From Edaphocola aurantiacus (lineage in GTDB: Bacteria > Bacteroidota > Bacteroidia > Chitinophagales > Chitinophagaceae): 64,000 nt of DNA. Where the stretch lies: assembly GCF_019797745.1 (NCBI RefSeq), contig NZ_VOSI01000001.1, positions 618,928 to 682,927 on the forward strand. The letters are read 5' to 3'. The notes under the pieces were generated by a model. It made no database searches and was not told the DNA's origin. It saw only the letters and a list, made by a program, of their open reading frames with translations. Positions 16,308 to 25,330 of this stretch are shown in pieces. A program made the position numbers and the translations under genes. The number at the start of each line of letters is the position of its first letter. The first letter of the stretch is position 1.

Positions 16308-17807
16308 ATGGGTATTATTTTAACCATTTTCCTGCTACTGACCTGTGTGGCATACTCTTTTGGCCAGGCAGTACCGCAGGAAAGCGCATCCGGAAAGGAG
16401 GAGCAAAAACGACCGGTGACCTTAAGCCTGCTCAACAACTATTACGACCAGGAAGGAGCGCACGGAGCTGTCGACGGTGGCCAAGGATCTCAGGACCTGG
16501 AGAGCTTTACGCAGGAGGCACATATTTACATTCCTAAACATACGCTATCCGGGATGAAGATCAATACCGGCATAGATCATTTTACTTCTGAGTCGCTCCG
16601 CTTTATTGATAAGTACAAGACATCCGCATCTGCTGCACAGGGCAATGTTTCTGGAGATGAGACGCGTTACTTTGGTAGCTTTGGTTATGATTTTGGCAAT
16701 CGCCTGCGGAAGACGATCACCTCTGTTGGTGTAGGATATTCTGAAGAATACGATGTAAAATCATACAGCCTGAACCTGGGCTGGAGTAAAGAATTGCCGA
16801 AGCAGAACCTGGTGTACCAGTTCGGTCTGGGCATTGTGGCGGATCGCTGGCTGATGGTTTATCCCGGCGAATTTCGGAATCAGGTCCTGATCAATGCAGA
16901 AGAAGGTGGTAATAGTGGCGGCACTAGTGGTGGTGGTAACAGTGGCGGTGGCAATAGCGGCGGGCATTCCGGTGATGACGACGACGACGATGATGATCAT
17001 GGTTCCAGCGGACACCGCCCGGCAGGAGGTATTCTGCTGAGCGGCAGTACCGGTGCCAGTGGTACAGACAGTACGTACAACCAGGTACCTGCAGGCTACG
17101 CAACACCAATACCGGTTACCGGTAAAACCGGCATGAAGGATGGCAAAAGCTACCCGATCGATTGGCGTTATTCAGTAAACATGACGAATAAGCTCAATTT
17201 CGTCATCAACCAACGCATGAATGGTTCTCTGGGGCTTGATCTTACTTACCAGGCAGGCTTATTATCTACGCCTTTTTACCGTGTGTACTTTAATGACGGC
17301 ATTACGAATGAACTGGATAAGGAGGTACGAATTGAAAAGCTGCCGCGTAAGCGACTAAGGGCAGCTTTGTATGGAAGGTATAATTATCATGTCCTATCCA
17401 ATCTTGTACTGCGTACACAAGCCAGATGGTATATGGATAACTGGGGCATTTCTGGCCTTACTGCTCAGATTGAACTCCCGGTTAAGATTAGCAGCGCATT
17501 TTCTGTAATGCCTTACTACCGTTTTTCTACCCAGAAAGGAACGGGATATTTTGCTCCATATGCGGCACATGTATATACTCCGGGTAGTTATTATACCAGC
17601 GATTATGATCTTTCATCTTTCAGTAGCCATAAGGTTGGCGGAGCCATTCGTTTATCGCCATTGAAGCCGATCACAGGCATCAGAGATGAGCAGAACACAG
17701 ATTATGTATTCAGCCTGGCTTCTGCTTCGTTCCGTTACGGATATTACCAGCGCAGCGATGGCTTTCACGCATCATCCTACAGCCTCGAACTTAATTTTAA
17801 TTTCTAG
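16308..17807 (+). CDS. DUF3570 outer-membrane-like protein
   Basis: A 499-residue protein with a signal peptide (1-19, ending YSFG). The remainder is rich in amphipathic strands and ends SYSLELNFNF, a barrel-type C-terminus. The pattern is that of DUF3570: LLNNYYDQEG near residue 41, a pair of Ser/Thr motifs at DHFTSES (90-96) and DKYKTSAS (101-108), and SYSLNLGWSKE. An unusual low-complexity insert (residues 200-241) is made of Gly/Ser/Asn repeats, eight consecutive Asp (223-230) and His/Gly. It follows DUF4266 by 44 bases and closes the operon. The Thr-Ser-Ala-Ser motifs resemble ApbE flavinylation sites, so it may be the flavin-carrying partner. That is inference. Confidence 0.83.
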   Translation: MGIILTIFLLLTCVAYSFGQAVPQESASGKEEQKRPVTLSLLNNYYDQEGAHGAVDGGQGSQDLESFTQEAHIYIPKHTLSGMKINTGIDHFTSESLRFIDKYKTSASAAQGNVSGDETRYFGSFGYDFGNRLRKTITSVGVGYSEEYDVKSYSLNLGWSKELPKQNLVYQFGLGIVADRWLMVYPGEFRNQVLINAEEGGNSGGTSGGGNSGGGNSGGHSGDDDDDDDDHGSSGHRPAGGILLSGSTGASGTDSTYNQVPAGYATPIPVTGKTGMKDGKSYPIDWRYSVNMTNKLNFVINQRMNGSLGLDLTYQAGLLSTPFYRVYFNDGITNELDKEVRIEKLPRKRLRAALYGRYNYHVLSNLVLRTQARWYMDNWGISGLTAQIELPVKISSAFSVMPYYRFSTQKGTGYFAPYAAHVYTPGSYYTSDYDLSSFSSHKVGGAIRLSPLKPITGIRDEQNTDYVFSLASASFRYGYYQRSDGFHASSYSLELNFNF

Positions 17808-17851
17808 TCAGATCTCTACCTATACAACCGGGCGTAAAGCCTGAAAACAAG

Positions 17852-17877
17852 AACGGCAGCGGTATACCGCTGCCGTT
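17852..17877. terminator. Bidirectional terminator between DUF3570 gene and nuoN
   Basis: 11-pair perfect stem AACGGCAGCGG / CCGCTGCCGTT with a TATA loop, with T-rich sequence on both sides. It ends 20 bases before the nuoN stop codon. Confidence 0.85.
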
Positions 17878-17897
17878 TATTATACGCTATATTTTTA

Positions 17898-19295
17898 TTA
17901 AATCCATGCCAGCAACATATCCGGTGCTATACCAAAAACGATAACCGCACTACCAATGATCGCCATAACTACTTTGTCCATTGTGGTTACCGGTGTAATC
18001 AATTCCGGCTCCCCGGTTTTGAAATACATTGCCATAATCACTTTGAAATAGTAATATAAGCTCACTGCGGCCATTACCAGGGCAAAGATCACCAGCCAGA
18101 ATGTACCCGGCTGCTCCAGTGCTGCTGCAATCACAAACCATTTCGCGAAGAAGCCCGCTGTCAGCGGAATGCCGGCCAGGGACATCAGGCAGATAGAAGC
18201 GATCAGTGCAAGGAAAGGATGCTTCTTCGCCAGCCCGTTAAAGCCATCGTATGTATAATCTTTCAGCTTCAGTAATACTCCGAAGATACCTACCGTAGCC
18301 AGTGTATAGGCAACCGCATAGATGATCATACCTTTCATTGCCATTGCATTACTACCGATCACCACAAACATCATAAAACCTGCCTGTGCAATGGAAGAGT
18401 ACGCCAGCATACGTTTTACGCTCTGCTGGTATACCGCGGTAATATTACCGATCAGTAAGGTCAGCACTGTAATGGTGCCCAGTACAGTTACTTTCCAGTA
18501 AGGATCAAGGTTGGCAAAGCCTTCCATAAACAATCTCATGAATGCAAAGAATACAGATACCTTTACAATAGTCGCCATAAACGCAGTGAATGGTGTCGGC
18601 GAACCATCATATACATCCGGTGTCCAGAAGTGCATTGGTGCTGCACTCACTTTAAATCCTAAAGCAACCAGCATAAACAATACACCTACTACGCCCATTA
18701 TATTCAAAGTACCGGTAGCATAGAAATTAAATCCGTGTATATCAAAGGTACCCATTGCACCATACAGTAATACAATACCCATCAGCAGAATACCGGTAGA
18801 GAAAGCACCCATCAGGAAATATTTCAGGGATGCCTCACTGCTCTTCAGGTTACGTTTATCAGATCCGGAAAGGATGTACTGAGGAATAGAAAGAATTTCA
18901 ATACCTAGGAACAGGATCAATAGGTTGTTATAGGTAGACAGAAGGAATACGCCGCAAAGGATGAAGAAGTGCAGGGCGTAATATTCACCAACGTGCACAC
19001 CCACTTTTTCAATACTGCGGCCTACCAGCAGGATGTAAAAGAAAGAGCAGGAGCTCATCAGTACATTAAACCATAAGGCATAATTGTCTACACGCAGCAT
19101 CTTACCGAACAAATCGGGAGATGCCTGTGCGCTGGCCAGCAGACGATTATAGTCTGCCAGTTCCCAAACGTTAAGCCCTACAAGGCCCAGCATCAGGATG
19201 GCGGCAAAGTGCGTAAAACTCTTCTTTTCTTTTACAGTCAATGCGGCAAACATCATCAGGATGGCAAAGACTGCGGTAGCTATTAATGGTTTCAT
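17898..19295 (-). CDS. nuoN: NADH-quinone oxidoreductase subunit N
   Basis: A 465-residue, very hydrophobic protein with about 14 transmembrane helices, one of the three antiporter-like proton-pumping subunits of Complex I. Conserved features of the Mrp-type fold are visible: a Glu-containing helix at GIEILSIPQYILSG, the Lys-bearing GFKVSAAPMHFWTPDVYDGSPTP segment, KRMLAYSSIAQAGFMM and LAGIPLTAGFFAKW. It is the last gene of the nuo operon and lies 75 bases after nuoM. The length is normal for bacterial NuoN. Confidence 0.96.
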   Translation of the reverse strand: MKPLIATAVFAILMMFAALTVKEKKSFTHFAAILMLGLVGLNVWELADYNRLLASAQASPDLFGKMLRVDNYALWFNVLMSSCSFFYILLVGRSIEKVGVHVGEYYALHFFILCGVFLLSTYNNLLILFLGIEILSIPQYILSGSDKRNLKSSEASLKYFLMGAFSTGILLMGIVLLYGAMGTFDIHGFNFYATGTLNIMGVVGVLFMLVALGFKVSAAPMHFWTPDVYDGSPTPFTAFMATIVKVSVFFAFMRLFMEGFANLDPYWKVTVLGTITVLTLLIGNITAVYQQSVKRMLAYSSIAQAGFMMFVVIGSNAMAMKGMIIYAVAYTLATVGIFGVLLKLKDYTYDGFNGLAKKHPFLALIASICLMSLAGIPLTAGFFAKWFVIAAALEQPGTFWLVIFALVMAAVSLYYYFKVIMAMYFKTGEPELITPVTTMDKVVMAIIGSAVIVFGIAPDMLLAWI

Positions 19296-19370
19296 TCTTC
19301 TGTATAAAATTTATTGCAGGGCAATAAGCAATTTGTTTATGTTAGTACTTCTGTTCGGTTTCAAACGGTA

Positions 19371-20783
19371 TTACAGCAATTGTAATAACAGGTTCGGATA
19401 TACACCCAATATGATAATAACGGCAAGGATCAGGTAGATGCTGAGGCGTTCATTCATACTCATATCTGCAATCGCCATTTCTTTTTTATTGCCATAAGCT
19501 ACTTTCTGTACCATGTTTAGCATGTAGATGGCGCCGAGAATAATACCCAGACCGGCTATCGCCATGTAAATAATATGGTTAGGATTAGTGCTCTCAAAAA
19601 TACCCAGGAACAAAAGGAACTCTCCTACAAAGCCATTGGTTAATGGGAGTGCGATACTGGAGAAGGTAATAACCACCAGGGCAATCGTCATCTGCGGTGC
19701 AGCACCGGCCAAACCTCCCAGTTCATTCATATTTCTGGTACCATATCGGCGCTCGATCATGTCTACTACCAGCCATAATCCGGTGATGGTGATACCGTGG
19801 TTAAACATCTGGGCTACTACACCAACCGAGGCATTATGCGTGTCGGCAAAAATACCCATGATCATCAGGCCAACGTGGGCCAGAGAAGAGTATGCAATCA
19901 GGCGCTTAATATCTTTCTGAACAATCGCCAGCATAGAACCGTAGATAATACCGATCAGTGCCAGAATCATAATGATGTTACCGAACTGCTCTGTACCACT
20001 AGGGAATACAGGATACAGCCATTTGATTACCCCGAATAAACCCATCTTCACCATCAGGGCACTCAATACAATCGTTACCGGAGTCAGCGTCTGCTCATAA
20101 GCACCGGCCTGCCAGGAGTGCAGAGGGAAGATCGGCATTTTGATACCGAAGGCGATGAAGAATAAAACGAATAAAGTATTCTGCACGGCCATTGGCAATG
20201 CGGCACCAGTCGCTAAGATTGTGTCATAGTCAAAGTTTCCGTTTGGTGTTTGCAGATAGAGATAGATCAGTCCACCCAGCATCAGCAAGCTACCCAGGAA
20301 AGTGTATACAAAGAATTTAAAGGAACTTTTGATGCGGTCTTTATCACCCCATTGTCCGGCAAGGAAATATACCGGTATCAGCGCCAGCTCCCAGAAGAAG
20401 TAGAACAGTAATAAATCATGTGCCAGGAATACGCCCATCAGACCAGCCTGAGCCAGCAGCATCAGACCATAGAAGCGATGCGGCTGTTCGATATCCTTAT
20501 TCCATTGTGCCAGTAAGGTCAGCGGAAAAACGATTGCGGTCAGTAAAGTCATCAACAAGGCTGTTACAGATCCCTGCAGAGCAAAAGAAGCCCCCAGTGT
20601 AGGCAACCAGGTATAACTGATTGTATGTGTCTGTTCTTTTATCCCGCAAAGACTTAAGGCTGCAACAACCAGCGTAAGCAGGCTTCCGAATAATGCCCAT
20701 GCCTTTACGGCTTGTGCCTTACGGAAGGCAAAACTTGCCAGTCCGGTAATCAAAGGAATAACTAAAAGTAAAATAAGTGACAT
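19371..20783 (-). CDS. nuoM: NADH-quinone oxidoreductase subunit M
   Basis: A 470-residue antiporter-like membrane subunit of Complex I with about 14 helices. Diagnostic stretches are FFWELALIPVYFLAGQWG (with the pumping Glu), GIKMPIFPLHSWQAGAY (Lys/His), KRLIAYSSLAHVGLMIMG and NGFVGEFLLFLG. It starts 59 bases after nuoL and is followed by nuoN. It is somewhat shorter than the E. coli protein (509 residues) but all core helices appear to be present. Confidence 0.96.
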   Translation of the reverse strand: MSLILLLVIPLITGLASFAFRKAQAVKAWALFGSLLTLVVAALSLCGIKEQTHTISYTWLPTLGASFALQGSVTALLMTLLTAIVFPLTLLAQWNKDIEQPHRFYGLMLLAQAGLMGVFLAHDLLLFYFFWELALIPVYFLAGQWGDKDRIKSSFKFFVYTFLGSLLMLGGLIYLYLQTPNGNFDYDTILATGAALPMAVQNTLFVLFFIAFGIKMPIFPLHSWQAGAYEQTLTPVTIVLSALMVKMGLFGVIKWLYPVFPSGTEQFGNIIMILALIGIIYGSMLAIVQKDIKRLIAYSSLAHVGLMIMGIFADTHNASVGVVAQMFNHGITITGLWLVVDMIERRYGTRNMNELGGLAGAAPQMTIALVVITFSSIALPLTNGFVGEFLLFLGIFESTNPNHIIYMAIAGLGIILGAIYMLNMVQKVAYGNKKEMAIADMSMNERLSIYLILAVIIILGVYPNLLLQLL

Positions 20784-20842
20784 CTGTTTGATTTATAATT
20801 TCTGATAGCCGAGGCTATATTCAATAACTATTTTATTGTTGT

Positions 20843-22759
20843 TTACATATACAGCAATCCGAAGATACCGATTGCAAATATGATAATGATACCGATAACC
20901 ATTGCAAACAGGTAAGAACCTACCTGTCCGCTCTGCAGGTTTTTAAGACGGGTACTACCCCACTGTACCAATTGACCCAGACCGTTGACACCACCGTCGA
21001 TACCCTTCTGTTCTACAATATTGTTCAGGATTCGGGCTTTCCATGCCAGCGGGCGTACAATCAGGAAATCATAGATTTCATCTACATACCATTTGTTCTC
21101 CAGAACTTTAGCAAGGCCTTTGGCTTCGCCAAACTGCTCTTTACGGGTGATCACTCTGGCTACATACATCATGATCAGTACAATTGCAGATGCAATACCC
21201 ATCAGGGTCAGCTCCATTGTATGATCCAGGTGATGGATATCGAAGTTCTGTACAACAGGACTTAAATATTCATTCAGCAGGTGATGGTGTGAGAACACTT
21301 CCGGTAAGCCTACCAGACCACCAACTAAAGATAATATGGCTAGTATAATCAGTGGAATTGTCATTGTTGCCGGGCTTTCATGCACGTGATGCTTCTGCTC
21401 TTCTGTACCCCTGAAATTACCCGTGAAGGTATAGAAGTATGCACGGAACATATAGAACGTGGTCATCATAGCACCCAGTAAACCTAAATAGTAGAACATT
21501 GGGTTCTTAGCATAAGCCGCAGCCAGGATCTCATCTTTAGAAAAGAAACCGGAGAAGAACGGGAAACCGGAGATCGCCAGACAACCGATCAGGAAGGTAA
21601 ATTTAGTGATTGGCATATACTTACCCAGTCCACCCATCTTGCGCATATCCTGCTCGCCACTCATCGCGTGAATAACCGAACCGCTGCCCAGGAATAACAG
21701 GGCTTTGAAGAAGGCGTGTGTCATTACATGGAACAAGCTGCCCACATAAGCACCAACACCCAGTGCCAGGAACATATATCCTAACTGACTCACTGTTGAA
21801 TAAGCCAGTACTTTTTTAATATCATTTTGTTTCAGTGCAATAGATGCTGCCAGCAGTACGGTAGCCAGGCCAATGATCGCAATCATATTCTGCGCCATAG
21901 GGGCCAGGTTGAACAGGGCATTGCTACGCGCAATCATATAGATACCTGCGGTAACCATCGTTGCTGCGTGGATAAGGGCCGAAACGGGTGTCGGACCTGC
22001 CATCGCATCCGGCAACCAGGTGTATAACGGAATCTGCGCACTTTTACCCATAGCACCGATGAAGAAACAGATCGCAATCGCATTAGTCATACCGCTGCCG
22101 ATCATGTAACCATTCTGTGTCTGCGCTCCGATACCTCCCTGTAATTGTGCAAAGAAGTCGTTGTACGAAAGTGTTCCGAAATGATACACGGTCAGCATCA
22201 TCCCTACCAGGAAACCAAGGTCACCTATACGGTTCATGATAAACGCTTTCTTAGAGGCATTGGTGTATTCTTTATTCTTATACCAGAATCCGATCAGCAG
22301 GTATGAGGCCAGACCTACACCTTCCCATCCGATGAACATGACTACATAGTTAGCGCCTAATACCAGCAGTAACATAAAGAACACGAACAGGTTCAGGTAA
22401 GCGAAGTATTTGGTAAAGCCTTCATCATCGTGCATGTATGATGTAGAGTACAGGTGAATCAGGAAACCAATACCGGTAATGATCAGCAGGAACATTGCGG
22501 AGAGCTGATCTACCATAAAGGCAAAAGGAATTTTGAAATTACCAACGGTGATAAAATCAAAGAGGTGAACGATGCCCTGCCCTGCGGCAGCGCCGTTTTT
22601 CACTTCAAAAAAGATGCCTAAAGACACGGCAAAAGAAGCCAGGATGGCTGTGCTGCCGATGATACCGGCCAGCTTTTTAGGCATAGATTTCCAGAATAAT
22701 CCGTTTAACAGGAACCCGATCAAAGGAAATAATGGAACTAAATATACAAGTTGTGTCAT
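20843..22759 (-). CDS. nuoL: NADH-quinone oxidoreductase subunit L
   Basis: A 638-residue subunit of Complex I, the distal proton pump. Signatures include FIGWEGVGLASYLLIGFW, KSAQIPLYTWLPDAMAGPTPVSALIHAATMV (quoted by its first part KSAQIPLYTWLPDAM), KKVLAYSTVSQLGYMFLA and GFPFFSGFFSKDEIL. The C-terminal part from about residue 470 holds the long lateral helix and a last membrane helix (LFAMVIGIIIIFAIGIFGLL). It lies 35 bases after nuoK in the operon. Confidence 0.96.
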   Translation of the reverse strand: MTQLVYLVPLFPLIGFLLNGLFWKSMPKKLAGIIGSTAILASFAVSLGIFFEVKNGAAAGQGIVHLFDFITVGNFKIPFAFMVDQLSAMFLLIITGIGFLIHLYSTSYMHDDEGFTKYFAYLNLFVFFMLLLVLGANYVVMFIGWEGVGLASYLLIGFWYKNKEYTNASKKAFIMNRIGDLGFLVGMMLTVYHFGTLSYNDFFAQLQGGIGAQTQNGYMIGSGMTNAIAICFFIGAMGKSAQIPLYTWLPDAMAGPTPVSALIHAATMVTAGIYMIARSNALFNLAPMAQNMIAIIGLATVLLAASIALKQNDIKKVLAYSTVSQLGYMFLALGVGAYVGSLFHVMTHAFFKALLFLGSGSVIHAMSGEQDMRKMGGLGKYMPITKFTFLIGCLAISGFPFFSGFFSKDEILAAAYAKNPMFYYLGLLGAMMTTFYMFRAYFYTFTGNFRGTEEQKHHVHESPATMTIPLIILAILSLVGGLVGLPEVFSHHHLLNEYLSPVVQNFDIHHLDHTMELTLMGIASAIVLIMMYVARVITRKEQFGEAKGLAKVLENKWYVDEIYDFLIVRPLAWKARILNNIVEQKGIDGGVNGLGQLVQWGSTRLKNLQSGQVGSYLFAMVIGIIIIFAIGIFGLLYM

Positions 22760-22794
22760 AAATTATTTGCTTAAGCCTTGTGCTAGAATGCTGA

Positions 22795-23094
22795 TTAGTT
22801 TTTCAGGCGGTTGAGGATATTAATATCGACAGAGTTCACTTTACGGAACATCATTACAATAATAGCCAGTCCTACCGCGACTTCGGCTGCTGCCACTACC
22901 ATGATAAAGAATACGAATACCTGTGCACCAGGATCTCCGTGCACTTTAGAGAATGCCACCAACAACAGGTTCACAGCATTCAGCATCAGTTCGATACACA
23001 TGAAAATGACAATCGCATTTCTACGCATCAGCACGCCCATTACACCGATGGCGAACAGGCTGAAACTTAAAAATAAATAAGATTGTATCGGCAC
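22795..23094 (-). CDS. nuoK: NADH-quinone oxidoreductase subunit K
   Basis: A 99-residue protein with three transmembrane helices. The conserved proton-path Glu is in [14 protein letters not shown] (about residue 35), and a second Glu lies in [16 protein letters not shown]. Length and motif are typical of NuoK. It begins 22 bases after nuoJ. Confidence 0.96.
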   Translation of the reverse strand: MPIQSYLFLSFSLFAIGVMGVLMRRNAIVIFMCIELMLNAVNLLLVAFSKVHGDPGAQVFVFFIMVVAAAEVAVGLAIIVMMFRKVNSVDINILNRLKN

Positions 23095-23116
23095 TTTAAA
23101 TAGTTTTAAATTGTTC

Positions 23117-23638
23117 TTACTTAGTTGATTTTTCTTCTACTACTTCTTTTCTACCGATCACCATAGCGCCTACCATAGCCGCCAGGAATAATACGGAACT
23201 TAATTCGAATGGTAATACATAATGGTCAAACAGGGTCTTACCCAGTACTTTGATCAGACCAATATCTCCTGCATCTGTAACCGGGATCTGTGTCAGCTCT
23301 GCCTTACGGAAAGCAGATAATACAACCAGCAGCAGGGAACCTGCACTAATCAGCGCAGCAAAGTGCACCAGTCTGCTTTTCTGCGGCTCTGTATCCGTGT
23401 TCAGGTTCATTAACATGATCACGAACAGAAAGAGTACCATAATGGCTCCTGCATAAACAATAATGTTTACGATAGCCAGGAACTGTGCATTCATCAGGAT
23501 ATAGTGACCACTGATCGCAAAGAATGTTGCAATCAGGAACAGTACACTGTTTACCGGGTTACGACTGATCACCACAAAGATGGCACAGACAATAGCCCAT
23601 AAACTTAAAATCCAAAATATAATATCGTGTAAACTCAT
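23117..23638 (-). CDS. nuoJ: NADH-quinone oxidoreductase subunit J
   Basis: A 173-residue membrane subunit of Complex I with five predicted helices. The third helix, [20 protein letters not shown], carries the Tyr-Ala-Gly-Ala motif of the family whose pi-bulge shifts during turnover. Gene order I-J-K is standard, with a 19-base gap from nuoI. Confidence 0.95.
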   Translation of the reverse strand: MSLHDIIFWILSLWAIVCAIFVVISRNPVNSVLFLIATFFAISGHYILMNAQFLAIVNIIVYAGAIMVLFLFVIMLMNLNTDTEPQKSRLVHFAALISAGSLLLVVLSAFRKAELTQIPVTDAGDIGLIKVLGKTLFDHYVLPFELSSVLFLAAMVGAMVIGRKEVVEEKSTK

Positions 23639-23657
23639 ATGATCTTCAATTATGGGA

Positions 23658-24188
23658 TTAGCCTTTCTGCTGTAATTTTAAACGTTTCTGTTTTACCTGC
23701 TCGTCGGTCAGCAGCATATCCTGCTTCTTGTATACAAAATAATCGCGCTGATAGTTGGCCGGCATTACCGTTTCGGACAGGTAGATGGCATCTTTAGGAC
23801 AAGCCTCTTCACAATATCCGCAGAAGATACAGCGCAACATATTGATCTCATACTTTGCTGCATATTTTTCTTCGCGGTACAGGTGTTCCTCACCCGGCAG
23901 GCGTTCTGCAGCTTCCATAGTGATAGCTTCGGCAGGGCAAGCCAGGGCACACAGTCCACAGGCGGTACATTTTTCACGACCCTCTTCATCACGGTTCAGT
24001 ACGTGCAGTCCACGAAAAACGGGGCTGAACGGACGTGTCTCTTCCGGGTAGTTAATGGTTGCTTTCTTCTTAAAAATATGGCTCAGGGTAATGCTCAGCC
24101 CCTTCATCAATGCAGGAATGTATATCTTCTCTGCAAAGGTCATCGGACTTCGGTCTACCGACTGTGCTCTATTCGTTAATGATTCCAT
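23658..24188 (-). CDS. nuoI: NADH-quinone oxidoreductase subunit I
   Basis: A 176-residue ferredoxin-like subunit carrying Complex I clusters N6a and N6b. Two 4Fe-4S motifs are plain: CTACGLCALACPAEAI and CIFCGYCEEACPKDAI. The N-terminal amphipathic stretch (LMKGLSITLSHIFKKKATINYPEE) is typical of the family and lies at the membrane surface. It lies 26 bases after nuoH. Confidence 0.96.
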   Translation of the reverse strand: MESLTNRAQSVDRSPMTFAEKIYIPALMKGLSITLSHIFKKKATINYPEETRPFSPVFRGLHVLNRDEEGREKCTACGLCALACPAEAITMEAAERLPGEEHLYREEKYAAKYEINMLRCIFCGYCEEACPKDAIYLSETVMPANYQRDYFVYKKQDMLLTDEQVKQKRLKLQQKG

Positions 24189-24214
24189 TGATATTGATTC
24201 GGCTTGCGCCTTGC

Positions 24215-25291
24215 TTATTTTTTATTAAAAAAGAACAGGATTACCGCTCCGGTCACCAGCATATTGAACAGGGCCAGCGGGATCAGTTTAGTCCAGCCGA
24301 GGTTCAGCAGCTGATCGAAACGGAAACGAGGCAGGGTCCATCTTACAAACATGAAGAACAGGATAAAGCCCACTACTTTCGCCATCAGTACTCCTACACA
24401 GATCAGCGAGAAGATACCAGAAGGCACTGCTGCCTGCACCTGATCCATCCACGGGAAGTTATACCCTCCGAAGAATAATGTTGCCAGCACTGCTGAGGAG
24501 ATGAACATATTGATGTACTCTGCAAACAGGAACATACCCAGCTTCATGGAAGAGTACTCCAGGTGATAACCCATATTCAGCTCACTCTCACTCTCCGGCA
24601 TGTCAAAAGGCGCACGGTTCAGTTCTGCAAAAGAACACACCAGGAAGATGATAAAGCCTAAAGGTTGCTTAAAGAAATTCCAGGTAAAGTAATTACCGTC
24701 CCAGAATCCGTGTTGTTGTTCTACAATTGTTCTTAAACTTAAGGTACCGGTCAGCATCAGTAAAGCGATCAGACTTAAACCCAGCGCCAGCTCATAGCTG
24801 ATAGCCTGTGAAGCCGCACGGATCGCACTCAGCAGGGAGAACTTATTGTTGGAAGCCCAGCCACCCAGCATAATACCATAAACACCTATACTGACTACAC
24901 CGAACACATATAAGATCCCAATATTAATATCTGCTACCTGTAAAGCAACGGTTCTTGCTCCTTCTGATCCATTGATGACAAAATCAGGACCCCATGGAAT
25001 GATGGCACTGGTCATCAGGGAGGTGAAGATAAACATGGCCGGGGCCAGCATGAATAACCATTTGGTAGAGTTATCGGGAACGATCTCTTCTTTAAAAAAC
25101 AGTTTACCACCATCGGCCAGCGGTTGTAATAAACCGAAAGGACCTGCTCTCAGCGGACCGATACGGTCCTGCATAACAGCTGCAACTTTACGCTCTGCCC
25201 AGGTAGAATATGCTGCAACACCCATTGATGCGGCGATGATGATCACCACCAGAATTATTTTCTCTAAAATCAAGAAAGTATCTATACTCAT
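24215..25291 (-). CDS. nuoH: NADH-quinone oxidoreductase subunit H
   Basis: A 358-residue, eight- to nine-helix subunit forming the quinone chamber at the junction of the arms of Complex I. Hallmarks are STWAERKVAAVMQDRIGPLR, GPFGLLQPLADGGKLFFKE, ELNRAPFDMPESESELNMGY (quoted by key residues: the acidic loop facing the quinone channel) and VRWTLPRFRFDQLL. It starts 39 bases after the short nuoG. Confidence 0.96.
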   Translation of the reverse strand: MSIDTFLILEKIILVVIIIAASMGVAAYSTWAERKVAAVMQDRIGPLRAGPFGLLQPLADGGKLFFKEEIVPDNSTKWLFMLAPAMFIFTSLMTSAIIPWGPDFVINGSEGARTVALQVADINIGILYVFGVVSIGVYGIMLGGWASNNKFSLLSAIRAASQAISYELALGLSLIALLMLTGTLSLRTIVEQQHGFWDGNYFTWNFFKQPLGFIIFLVCSFAELNRAPFDMPESESELNMGYHLEYSSMKLGMFLFAEYINMFISSAVLATLFFGGYNFPWMDQVQAAVPSGIFSLICVGVLMAKVVGFILFFMFVRWTLPRFRFDQLLNLGWTKLIPLALFNMLVTGAVILFFFNKK

Positions 25292-25330
25292 CTTTTTATT
25301 TTAATTATATCGTTTTGATGCGTCTGCGGC

